DNA of 64,000 bases from the NCBI RefSeq assembly GCF_964204865.1, contig NC_135263.1:10585426-10649425 (forward strand), written 5' to 3'. This document shows positions 1 to 10,900 of the stretch, in pieces. The DNA is from Styela clava. Lineage: Eukaryota > Chordata > Ascidiacea > Stolidobranchia > Styelidae. Position 1 is the stretch's first letter, and every line of letters starts with the position of its first letter. The notes under the pieces were generated by a model. The model was not told where the DNA came from. It ran no database searches and was given only the letters and a program-made list of their open reading frames with translations. Position numbers and translations under genes: made by a program.

Positions 1-186
1 ATTAAATCAGTAATGATTCATTTTCTCTATTTCAAACGTAAACAAATTTTACACTGTTTGAAGATAAAAAATATTCTTGGTAAAATCAAATCCCGAATTA
101 TGAAAGAATGCGTGGGTCACCTGAGAACATTCTTATCTTACATGAGATACCATCCCACATAAAGCATGTATTTATCAAATTTCCAG

Positions 187-1838
187 GAAGATAGGGCCAC
201 ACATGATGGCCGTAAGTTGCTTCTTGTTCGGAATTGTATTATCCCTCTATGGGCCTGCTGATTTCTGGCGAGATTTATTTGGTTGGACTGGACCAGAGCA
301 ATGGCTAGTGTATATATGCGCAGCTTCTTCAGGTGTGGTCTTAGGAGGGCTCGTTATACCAACTTTTGGAGAAATGGTTGTCGCCGCGAAGTGAGTAATT
401 TTTTGATGTTTTTTATTTAGTTATAGTAACTTGTTTAGGTAGGACTTGACAGTTAGATGCAACAGATATGACCATTTTTTTTTACAGTTTTTGAAAAAAT
501 TGATTGTTTTGGTCAATTTGTGAGACCTGCTGAAAATATTGATTTTTTCTTGTGAAATTTTTCTAAATTATTCCTCAAATCAAGAATTTAAAATATTCAA
601 TACAACTTTGGAATCATTTTCAGTATTTAATTTGTTATTGACAACCTATCGTAGTTTGAGTTAAGGCATTTAGTCTAGTGGCCAGCCTGTGCTGGGTACG
701 TTTCCAAGAATATGTCGTTCACATTTGAGTACATTGATTCATCTTCTACTTGACTAAAATAGTACGCTTTCATAATAGCTCTGAATGAGACCAGTTCTTA
801 AACAAGACCAAATATATAATGCTGCAGCTATAACCTTCCTGCAATGCCAAGAGTCTAAAAAAAAATTTTTCTCTGTGTGAATTCGTGATCATTTCACATC
901 AAATTCAAATCTGCATTTTTCTAACGCTAGATCGATGCGTAACGTGTTACTAACTCTTCAAGTCTATAACTGAGCAGATTTGCATACAACACTAATTCAC
1001 ATTGTTCGCTCTCAACAAAGTCCTTGTGCAAGCACACTGATATTCAACAATAGTTGTTGAAATTAGTGTGTATGCCCAGGTCTTCAATTTTTAACCTCAT
1101 TTTTTTTTGTTACAGACAAATGAAGCTCCATGACAATGAATTAGCGGAATATGGTCTTGTTTCGGGTCTTTGGAACACTATGTTCTCTGTTGGAGATATA
1201 TTGGGACCCAGTGTTGGTGGCGTCATGGTGGTGAAACTTAACTTTGAGAATTCCTGTGCTATATTGGGGTTATTGATGTGTGTTTTGGTAAGCCATAAAT
1301 ACTATTTACTTAACGTTCCTAATTTTTAAGGGACTATAAGCACCATCAATAGATTTCTTGGATTTGGATTTTGTCCACACATAAGGCGCACCTGGTACTG
1401 TTTTTGAGTGTAAGCAATAAAGCATGAAGCGCTACCTAATGAGCGCCACAAGTTTTTTTCGCTCATCAGTTGCAACAGAATTTGCCACTCTTCAAAGTAC
1501 TTTTGGTGAAATTACCCTAGTTATTTTAGAGTGCTTTTAAGTAACAGAAATCCAACAAAAAAGAACAATGACCACATCTGAGTTACTCAGTATATTGCCT
1601 GCTATAAATATATTTTTCCTCTGAATTGTGTTTTGTTATATGATTCATTCTGAAGTATTGGGCTTAATGGATTTTTTTTTTTCAGGCGTTAGCAAAAGGT
1701 GTCCATTTAGCTGTAATTGCCTTCAAACGGAAAAAGTCGCCGTCTGAATCTGACAGCGATGAAAACTCTTCAGACGAAGATCAATCAGATGAAAGAAAGA
1801 GTTTATTAAGTCCGGAAAACCCGTCTTTACAAGCTTGA
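187..1838 (+). CDS. SLC18B1: SLC18B1-like MFS transporter, C-terminal part (three last exons)
   Basis: Exons 187-390, 1116-1287 and 1686-1838 join in frame (entry phase 1, then 2 and 0); the 5' part lies left of the window. SLC18B1 is a major-facilitator protein known as a vesicular polyamine transporter. The visible ~176 residues begin with KIGPH, then hydrophobic segments around LFGIVLSLYGPADFW and VYICAASSGVVLGGLVIPTF. The next loop and helix contain EYGLVSGLWNTMFSVGDILG, and GPSVGGVM begins the following helix. The IPTFxE and LVSGLW...GPxxGG motifs sit where I expect them in SLC18B1. The tail after the last helix is short and acidic-serine rich (SPSESDSDENSSDEDQ) and has a dileucine near the end (KSLLSPE), a possible endosomal sorting signal by inference. 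Introns are GT/AG. VAT or VMAT relatives (SLC18A) are the alternative but fit less well. Confidence 0.8.
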
Positions 1839-2595
1839 ACTTCATGATTTACCTGTTCATTATTTGAAGGTTGTTTGACATTACATTTCATCAGAAAATG
1901 TGAGCTAAAGTAAAGCACATTTGTGTTAGTGTGCAGCAAGATTCTTGATTTGAATAGCATAGTGTTTTTTTACATGTCTTACAGCTACTTTGTGTTCATT
2001 TTTGAGGTATTGTTGATTATATAAGTACACCTGAATTTTTGATTCATATTTATCATATAGTTTAATTCATATTTATCACAAGTTTTTTTTTTAAATATTC
2101 TCATTTTTGCCTGCAAGAAGCATTGCTATTAAGTAACTTTTCTTTTTATTTTTGTTTCAATATGGGTATATTTTGCAACATGCTCAAGTGAATGCAACAG
2201 ACTATGCAATTGTAGCATAAGCTTGCCTTTGAAATCAATCTAATTACACATTTTATGTATTTTGTGTGATTACTTATATCCTTGTTCACTGTTTTTGTCT
2301 CACAGCATATTAATTTCCGAATGAAATCTTACAAATATTTTGAAACATGATTCTAAATATACCAATGGAGATTTACTGCTGTGTATATTTTCTTGAGGTA
2401 GAATATTGTTGAAAAGTTGTCAAGTAAATGCTTGTCGTTCTAACTCATTCACATATCTATCCTCTCATACAGTTAGTTAGTTGTAAAGTGAGATCTGGTA
2501 CAGGAATGGCTAATTTGTACAATGTTTCCTTCCAGATGATTGGACTGTGGAGATTGAGCCGTCTGCGTTTAACTCGATTGGATGGATGTATTAAG

Positions 2596-2601
2596 AATAA
2601 A
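2596..2601 (+). terminator. candidate poly(A) signal of the SLC18B1-like gene
   Basis: AATAAA about 760 bases after the stop at 1838, in an AT-rich 3' region without other coding signal. It would give a long 3' UTR. A nearer non-canonical signal cannot be excluded. Confidence 0.35.
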
Positions 2602-3185
2602 TTTGTTTGTCACGTCTAAATGTTTTAATATATTTAGAATGCAGTTTCAATAATATGTGGTTGGAATGCATAAATGCCAACATTGAGGGAAATCACCTTT
2701 CTGTAGTCTTAAAACAAACCTGCCGAGAAAATGATTATGAAACTCCGAACTCGTTGATTTTTTAAACAATTTATTATCGCAGCATAAAAACTTGATATTA
2801 CATTTTATTTAAAGAAAGGATACATGAATGACACCCTGCAAGCGAGACAGGGATGTAGAGTTATTTACAAAGACCATGTTTATGACTGCAGTTAGTCTGT
2901 AATTTAGACTAAATGAAAGTTATGAATCAAATGCGGTGCCTTTGTCTTAATTGACTACATACAGTCAGCAAATAGTAGGAGCTCAAAAATGCTTGATGGG
3001 CATCATTGGACTTTGAATTGAAGATTCGAACTCAACTCTGGTGTGTCCAGATGTTCAGAAGTAAAATATCACAAATGTATGGTCATTTAAGCGGTAAATT
3101 TTCAAATACCATAAAGTTTAAAACCATTTAAAATGTACTGTTTAACAACATAAAACCGTGCATTCCATCAAATGAATGAAACTGA

Positions 3186-3517
3186 CAATTCACTAGACAT
3201 CACAAAAATAAAGAGTTGTGCTTATTGTTATTATTTCTGCTGAAAACTGGAGCAGGGGCAAACGTGGCCAGGGGTGGTCTAATACCAAATAGTTTACAAT
3301 GGCGAGTGTTTTAAAAAATTATTTCCAAAACTGGAATGATTTTGTAATTCAATTCACTAGACATAACAAAAATAAAAAGAGTTGTGCTTATTGTTATTAT
3401 TTCTGCTGAAAACTGGAGCAGGGGCAAACGTGGCCAGGGGTGGTCCAATACCAAATAGTTTACAATAGCGAGTGTTTTAAAAAATTATTTCCAAAACTGG
3501 AATGATTTTGTAATTCA
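3186..3517. repeat. 164-bp tandem duplication
   Basis: Two near-identical units start at 3186 and 3350 (period 164). Both begin CAATTCACTAGACAT and end in TGGAATGATTTTGTAATTCA. They differ by only a few changes (for example ACATCAC/ACATAAC and an extra AA), so the duplication is recent. No coding content is seen. Confidence 0.9.
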
Positions 3518-3824
3518 GTCATGCTCAGATGAAAACTTGCACAAATCCATACATCTTCAGGCCAACCAGATAAGTCTAAATATAATAATTTATTGTGCTG
3601 ACAGTTTTTTACATCGAGTTAACCTATGTTTTAAATCTTCTTGCCTGGTGCACATTTTGGCCCCCAAAATCACAAGATAATATTTCTTAAAATCAAGAAT
3701 ATATTATATTGAATACCGAATGTATTGAATTTGTTTTGGAACCCTAAAGTGGACCCGAATTACATAAAATGCAGGACGATTCATAGGTGAGATAAAGAAA
3801 ATGAGACGGCTAAATCATCTAGCC

Positions 3825-4774
3825 CGGGGGTGGGCACACCGCGGCTCGCCAGACTTTTTGTGCGGCTCTTCTCGCTAACATAAATTATTATCCAAATTTT
3901 AACTAAGAAAAAACTTTAATGTAAACTCTTTTAATTTATTAAAGAAGTTTTCGTCAATAATTAAGACAAATTATATTTTGGTATGAAAATTGCTGTAGCG
4001 TTGAATTTAAGTCAGTCAAGTCAGCAAATCTGTCGTCACAATGGTCAATGTTTATTGATGCGTCTGCGGTATTGAGCTTGATTGCGGTTAGTTAGTCTAA
4101 GTCAGTGTTCTTCAACCTTTTTTATCGAAGTATATCTTTTACAGTTTTTCGAGAACTTTGTATACCTTCACAAATACCAATGTTTATTTAAGGCTCAAAT
4201 AAACAATAAAATTTAGGCACATATTGTACTGCAATATCATCATACAATCTAATAGGCTAGTGACTGCCTTAGCGTCGACGGGAATAATATTCGACGTAAA
4301 TCAAACAAAGTGCATGGCAGCCGAAATCACCAACCCAGACAAATGTCCGTATTATCTATATAATTTGTGATGTAACAACGTGCTCACGCCGGTTCTTAGC
4401 GTTAATTGCTGTCTCCAATTGAATATTTTATAATTTATTATATATATTAGAGTATGCTCAATCTGTCATAAGCTACTAACTCATAATAAAGTCAGCAACG
4501 TTAAATGGCACCATGAAACAAATCATGAAAACCTCTTAAGAGACTACCCTCGTAAATCAGCTATAAGGAAACACAAATTAAATGAGCTCAAATTGTGCCT
4601 ATATTTGAGTATAGCTGCCTTGTTTATCTATTTATTGTTATTAGACTCTTGAGTGAATTTTTTTTCTGTTCATGGTATTTCAATAATATTAATAAATTCA
4701 CAAATTTTGCGGCTCTTTTAAAGTTCTGACTTGCAGCATGCGGCTCTTATACTAAAAAATTGTGCCCACCCCCG
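3825..4774. mobile_element. non-autonomous hAT element, 950 bp
   Basis: The termini are perfect 14-bp inverted repeats, CGGGGGTGGGCACA at the left and its complement at the right. They are flanked by a perfect 8-bp target duplication ATCTAGCC (3817-3824 and 4775-4782), the hallmark of hAT transposons. GCGGCTCTT occurs just inside the left end (3862) and twice at the right (4709, 4740), in the same orientation. These are probably subterminal transposase-binding repeats, an inference. No transposase reading frame is present. A second hAT-like end (CAGTGTTCTTCAACCTTTTT, ~4103) lies inside and may be an older nested insertion. Confidence 0.92.
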
Positions 4775-4835
4775 ATCTAGCCAGTGGAGGAGAGATCCTG
4801 TTCCACCATGTTCTCAAGCCCTGCCATGAGCTTAT

Positions 4836-4841
4836 TTTATT
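4836..4841 (-). terminator. candidate poly(A) signal of the borealin-like gene
   Basis: AATAAA on the minus strand (TTTATT on plus), 106 bases past the stop of the borealin-like gene and just outside the hAT element. Confidence 0.45.
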
Positions 4842-4946
4842 GTGAGACAACTGATGATTAAATGCGATTGGATAAAACCGCGATATCCATAGGTAATAAA
4901 CATCCAGTATAATTGACATAGTTTTAAAATCAGAAACAAACAAACA

Positions 4947-7900
4947 TCATTCATCTCCGAATTGTAAAGCTTGTCTTTGAATTTCTTCAATCTCTCTCAT
5001 TTTTTGTTCAATTTTTTTCCGCAAATTTGGGTTTGTGGGCTGAAATAAAAAAAATAAATGTATCCACATTCCACATCAATAATTGTCACCAGTGAAGCTG
5101 AGAATGCTGTTTATTAAAAATTTGCTAAGTGAAATCTTAATTTATGTGAATTTCAAGCAAGATACTTGGTTGATTGGAGTAGCATGTATAATTTAATACT
5201 GTTTTTACTTACCGCCCACATGATAGGACTCCCCCTTTCTGATAACCATGATGATTTTGGAATAAGAGTTTTAATTTCAGCTGAATTGGCAGGCGTTCGA
5301 AGCAGTATGCTTGAGGTTCCTTCAGAAGATGCAGTACTACCGATTCTGAATAAATTGATTTTTTTATATTATTTATTTGTGTTTAATAATTGCATTTAAT
5401 TAGGGCGAATTAGAGTTCTTTTTTCAGCGTGAGTGATGAAGAGAGAGAGAGAAGATTTTATTTTCATTTTGAGGGTAAATAAAAATATCGACAGAAGATG
5501 CAGTACTACCGATTCTGAATAAATTGATTTTTTTATATTAGGTATATATTTGTGTTTAGTAATTGCATTTAATTAGGGCGAATTAGAGTTCTTTTTTCAG
5601 CGTGAGTGATGAAGAGAGAGAGAGAGTAGATTTTATTTTAGTTTTGAGGGTAAATAAAAATATCGACAAATATGAACACTGCTGTAAATTCTCAAAAACA
5701 TTTTAAGTTTATTCAATATCTACAATTTCCAAAACATATATGCAACTTATTTCTATTCATATAAACCAGGGGTCGGCAACCTACAGTCCGCGTAGTAATA
5801 TAATCCGGCCTGCGATTCTTCACTGAATTATAGTAACAAAACAGCTGTTTTGATGATTATATTCTTTACATAACAGAATTTATTGTGAGACCTGTGTGGA
5901 CTAAATTATATTATAACTTAACAAGTATAAAATTCACAATTACTTGTTCAATGCCCCTATAATTTAATTATAAAAGTTGATGCTAAGTGCAATGGGTTCA
6001 ATGGCGCGAAAATATTCAAAAGAATTTTTTGAGAGGAAATAAATCTATATTCCATTCGAGAGATGTATCACTGCTTGATTTTTATTACAAAAAGAATCAT
6101 TCGTTCAGTTTTCAACTTTCTAAAAACATGTGCAGCCCATCAATGACTTGCAACCCTTACTTTTGGCCCATGAGCGACAAAAAGTTCTGACCCCTGATAT
6201 ACACCAACCTTCCTATATGATGTAGTATTACTATACTATAATACTTATATAGAAACAACTACTAAAACTGTATTAGTGTGACTTGCGCATATGTAAATCC
6301 ATTAAAAATTGAATATACAAAGTACTTTTTATGCATGGGACATTAGGGGGAATAAAAGATTCTGAAATAGGCAAAGGAAGGAACTTAATAACGAAAAAGG
6401 TTGGAAAACAATGGAATACATAATTCTTTTCGGTATATCCTAAATAAGTCAGAATTTGCAAATTGCTAAATATATTTAAAATTGTTGCTTGTCATAGATA
6501 AAATTAATAATTGTTTTACTAACCTTGATCTTTGTGGAATAAGAAAAGGAGTATCTTGCCAACTTTCCGGTACAGATGTTGTATGGCAAGGAGTTTCCAA
6601 TACTTGTGTATCAACCTACATGCAATAACATTTATTAGAATAATAAAACTAGTAGAACTAATATCACACAGATCCAAACCATACTATATAGAAAGTTTGA
6701 GATATTTTCTTTCTGCTCGTTTGCATCCATGTCACAATTTAAATATTTAAGCTGCATAGTTGAAATCTCCAACGAAAGCACACATTTCCAAGTTTTAATG
6801 AGATTTATAGGCGGGCAGCATTTAATAAAATTCAATACAAAATAAAAAAAAATGATAGTAAATTCAATCTAACTTTACCTATATCATTAACATGCAATAG
6901 ATTGAACTAGTAAATTCAACTGACATTAAGCAATGGAATCTGGTTTTATATTAAATTTTAGCGAAGTAAAATATTGAACATATTATGATGAATATGCAAC
7001 AGAAAAAAGAATATTTATTACAATAATTACAAAACTACTTCAAAATCTTAAAATATAAAAAGTTTACCATTTTATTAGCAGCTTTTTTGCGTGTAGTCTT
7101 CGGTGGCTTCCTCTTACGAGTTGTTTTTTTGCCTTGTGTGTCGCTACCACCTGCCTCACTAGATCCTGGAGACAATATTTCAAATATAAATGGCTATCTG
7201 CTATTGTTTGTTTGAACTCCCAATATAACATATGCAAAAAGGTTCAAATTTTAGAAAAATCAGAATGAAAATTTTGATTTTATATTATTGTATTCAATTT
7301 CCAATCAATATCACAACCTCAAATTTGATTTGCTGAATTAAAAAACTAGATGAGACATTTTGAATTCTTATTTTAAATTCATTATTACTATAAAAAATAA
7401 AGGAATCATTTAAAAAACATAAATATTGGCCAATTCTAAATAATGTAACATCTTATTAACGTTATTGTAAAATTTATAATTATATATAAAAAAAAATACT
7501 CACCAGCTATATTGATAAGATCTTGCAACTGTTTATCAACTGCATCAACAACAGCCTAGAAATAACAAACATATATAATATGAATATCATTAAATATCAT
7601 TGCATCGTTAAATTAATTAAGTCTGTGAATCAGAAACAAATAACTGCCTAATTAATCCCATGCCCACACAAGGACTGGTAACTAGACGAGAGGATGGTTC
7701 ACGATATGATTAAGCCGTCCCGCAATTGAAAATACGTACCTTACGACTCTGTTGACCAAAAAGGTTCCGACTCCTGGTTTATGGTAACTGCCAAGGTTAA
7801 TTAGACAATAATATAAACAAGCTAAACTACACCGCAATACCAGGGTGCACAATTTGCTTCAATCCATTAATGTTACTATAAGGCAGTGGTTCCCCAACCG

Positions 7901-10900
7901 CAGCACTCAAGCCATGGAACTATTTAATATGACCCACCGAACTTATGTGAAACAGTTTCAGCACTTCGTTTTCACTTTTTTGCGTTCTAGATAACGCCAA
8001 TTGTTACATCATTATCCTATCACAATTTAGGCACATATATATTCGTGACAATTCGATATATAGCCATGACAAAAATCAATCCTATTTCTAAAGTTACCTC
8101 TGTTGGAATGATGTTTTCCTTCTCAATATTTTTCTGTTTAACTTTGCGTTGTTCATTATTGTTATCAGTGCACTCAGTTTCACCAAATTCTATAAATTCC
8201 TTGACAGTCATATTTAAAGTTTCAGGTGGAAGATGCAACATTAATTGATCGACTCTTGCGAGTGTTTGTCGTTTCAACGTTTCAAAATAGTGTACGATCA
8301 TCGTTCTTTCTGAATCAACTGGAAATAAAAAAAATTTGGCATTGATAAGTGCCTAGAGCAGAATAAGTTTGTTAATTAGAGATATAAAAAATTTGTATCT
8401 TCAATGATTGTCGCTGTGAAAAGATTTATGGCCATTCCCATAAAGTAGGGCACAGTTTTCCAGTTCCATAATAATTGGGACAATATTTGGTACAATAAAA
8501 CAAACACTCAATTTATCTGTGAAACGAGGGCGTACCATGGATGTATCCATAATAATCTAAATTAATCGTGACGTGTGTCAGCGTGTGGCATGTGACCAAA
8601 ATTGTGTTTTTTTTGCTGAAGACACTTGAATGCTAGTGAAACTTTTTCCTTCAGTAAATTGGATTCTTTTTTCTTTCAAGGAATCATGTGATGACGTTTT
8701 TAGATTACGCTTTATTTTAGTTTGTCGGTTCGCTGATTTTTGACGGTATGGAGGCCCAGATTGCCTTGTAGGGAGGGGTTCCAATTTACTGTTATAATTG
8801 ATCTCTTCTAATGTGGGGGCTATCCTTGGATTCAGAGAACTGTGTTATACTGCCTTAATAAATGATATGTGTTTTTTAGAAATCACATATTTTTGTATGT
8901 GTTTCTACTTCCCGATTTCAATTTACTTCATGCTACAGATGTGTTTACGCTCTGTTTACTGCATTGCGGCGTGTATAGCTAAACTCAAGGCAGCAAGGTA
9001 ACAAACCGAGCAAAATGGTAGTTTGACCCCCAACCATTATTTCTATACTTTGTCATTAATTTTGGGAGTGTTTTTACTTAGAATTATTGGATGAAAAAAT
9101 ACATTGAATTAGAGCAAAAAATAGATGTTTGACCTCAAGCAATATTTTTATACCTAAACATTAATTTTGGGAGTATTTTTGCCTAAAAATTATCTTATAA
9201 AAAATACGCTGAATCAGAGTCGTAACTTATCAGTGGCGAGGAGTCTGGCAATCTTTTCTCCCATAACTATCCTTACGGGGATTCCTATCATTCAACACGA
9301 TGTCAAGCCGCGATACTGCCAAGCAGTGTTAACTCTAAGGAAATTATGAGTGCGAAAGTGCTTCGCAGTTGAAAAAAAAAGTGCGAAAGTGCTTTTGCCG
9401 ATTTTAGCAAGTTAGGTGCCCTAGTTTCTGTTTAAATTCTTTTTAAACAGGGTAGATACTCGAAAAAGCGCTTCTTTGGTTTATATTGCGAATTAAAGAG
9501 GTGCCTTTCTATTAACCGAGTTGAGTTTCGTTTAAACCCTTGTTCAAAACAAGCGAATTCATGGGAAACAAAGGACACCTGGTAAGCACACCTACCGCGA
9601 ACAAAACTTCGTGCAATCAAACCAACTGTGTCAGTTGCGAACGGTACTCCTTTCCGTAAACAGCAATGCCTCACACATTTTTGTTACTCCTTCCATCCAA
9701 CAGACAGCGATTAATACACACAGCAATCAATATTAGTTACTACCGGCCATAGCCAGAGAGGTGGTCATTTGTACAAAGCACGTGCTAATTAGCATCTCTG
9801 GTCACCGATATGGATCGATGTCATGTTTCTTCATCCTATTTTTTCTTTGAAAGATTACACAAATTCACTATGAAAGTCGGCATCCCGCTATTTTGAGCGA
9901 TAGGTTGACCTACTTTACAATTCAATAATAGTCATAAAAGGACAGTTATACGCTAATTTAAGACCTTCTCTTCAACTCCCTACACAATTTTTTCCATTAA
10001 TCCAAATCACGGTGCATTAAAACGCAAGATCAAATTTATTAACATTAATTTCGAAGTAAGAGTTACGGGAAAGAATTCACCTACGACTGTCGCTAACAGA
10101 CGGAAACGATAAATATGAGAAATCTTTCGGTTGTGGTGTTTTTTCTTTCTGCGCCTATCAGCTATCACATCTGTTCAATTCAAGCACTTCGAAGCCGTTT
10201 TTTACGTTTAGAAACGCCAAACCAGATAAAGTAAGACAGGTAAATAATGTATTCTATGGAAATTTCGAGAGATTTTAGGCGGAAATATTATTTTGAACAT
10301 GTAGAAATGCCAATTTTTTTAATCAGTATATTTAATTCAAAGCAACATTGAATATTCACGCAATGACGATTTTGCAAAGTGTTTTATTTATTATTTAATA
10401 CGAAAATAACACAGAAACGATAGAAATTAGAATCATAAAAAGTCAGCAATTGTTAGCTTTATAAATATTTTCATCACATGGTCAGTAATGATAATATTGT
10501 TCGCTAAGAACTAGGGCCGTAATTTACAAACTGTTATCGAACCAGATGATGAGATCAAAATAAAATTAAAATGTTTTATGAATTCACTACCTAATAGTGT
10601 CTTTAACATTTTCGCCCATGTGAACTCATAGTTTGGCTTGAAATATAAAAATAACTTCAATGTCCGCCGCTGCGTGAGAATTATTACTTGTGAAAAAAGT
10701 GCTTTAAAATATAGTGCAACAGTAGATAGGATGTCGGCCGTTGAAACAGTCGCCGTGACAAAAATAATCCGCGATTGTGACAAAATTAGGAAGTAAAAAC
10801 TCCGCCTTGTTACCGAGTTTTCGGTCTTAGGGAGTTTCTGTTAAATAAAACTAAATATTCAAATTAATCCGATTTTGCCTATCTCTAAGCATGTGTAGAT

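Noticed and set aside
1054-1115. Upstream Met of the open frame that overlaps the second SLC18B1 exon
   Set aside because: The frame before 1116 is intron, with a pyrimidine tract and AG at 1114-1115. The true join is to the exon ending at 390.
9432-9674. 80-codon minus-strand open frame
   Set aside because: Lies deep in the borealin first intron, lacks a domain or splice partner, and is surrounded by repeat-like sequence.
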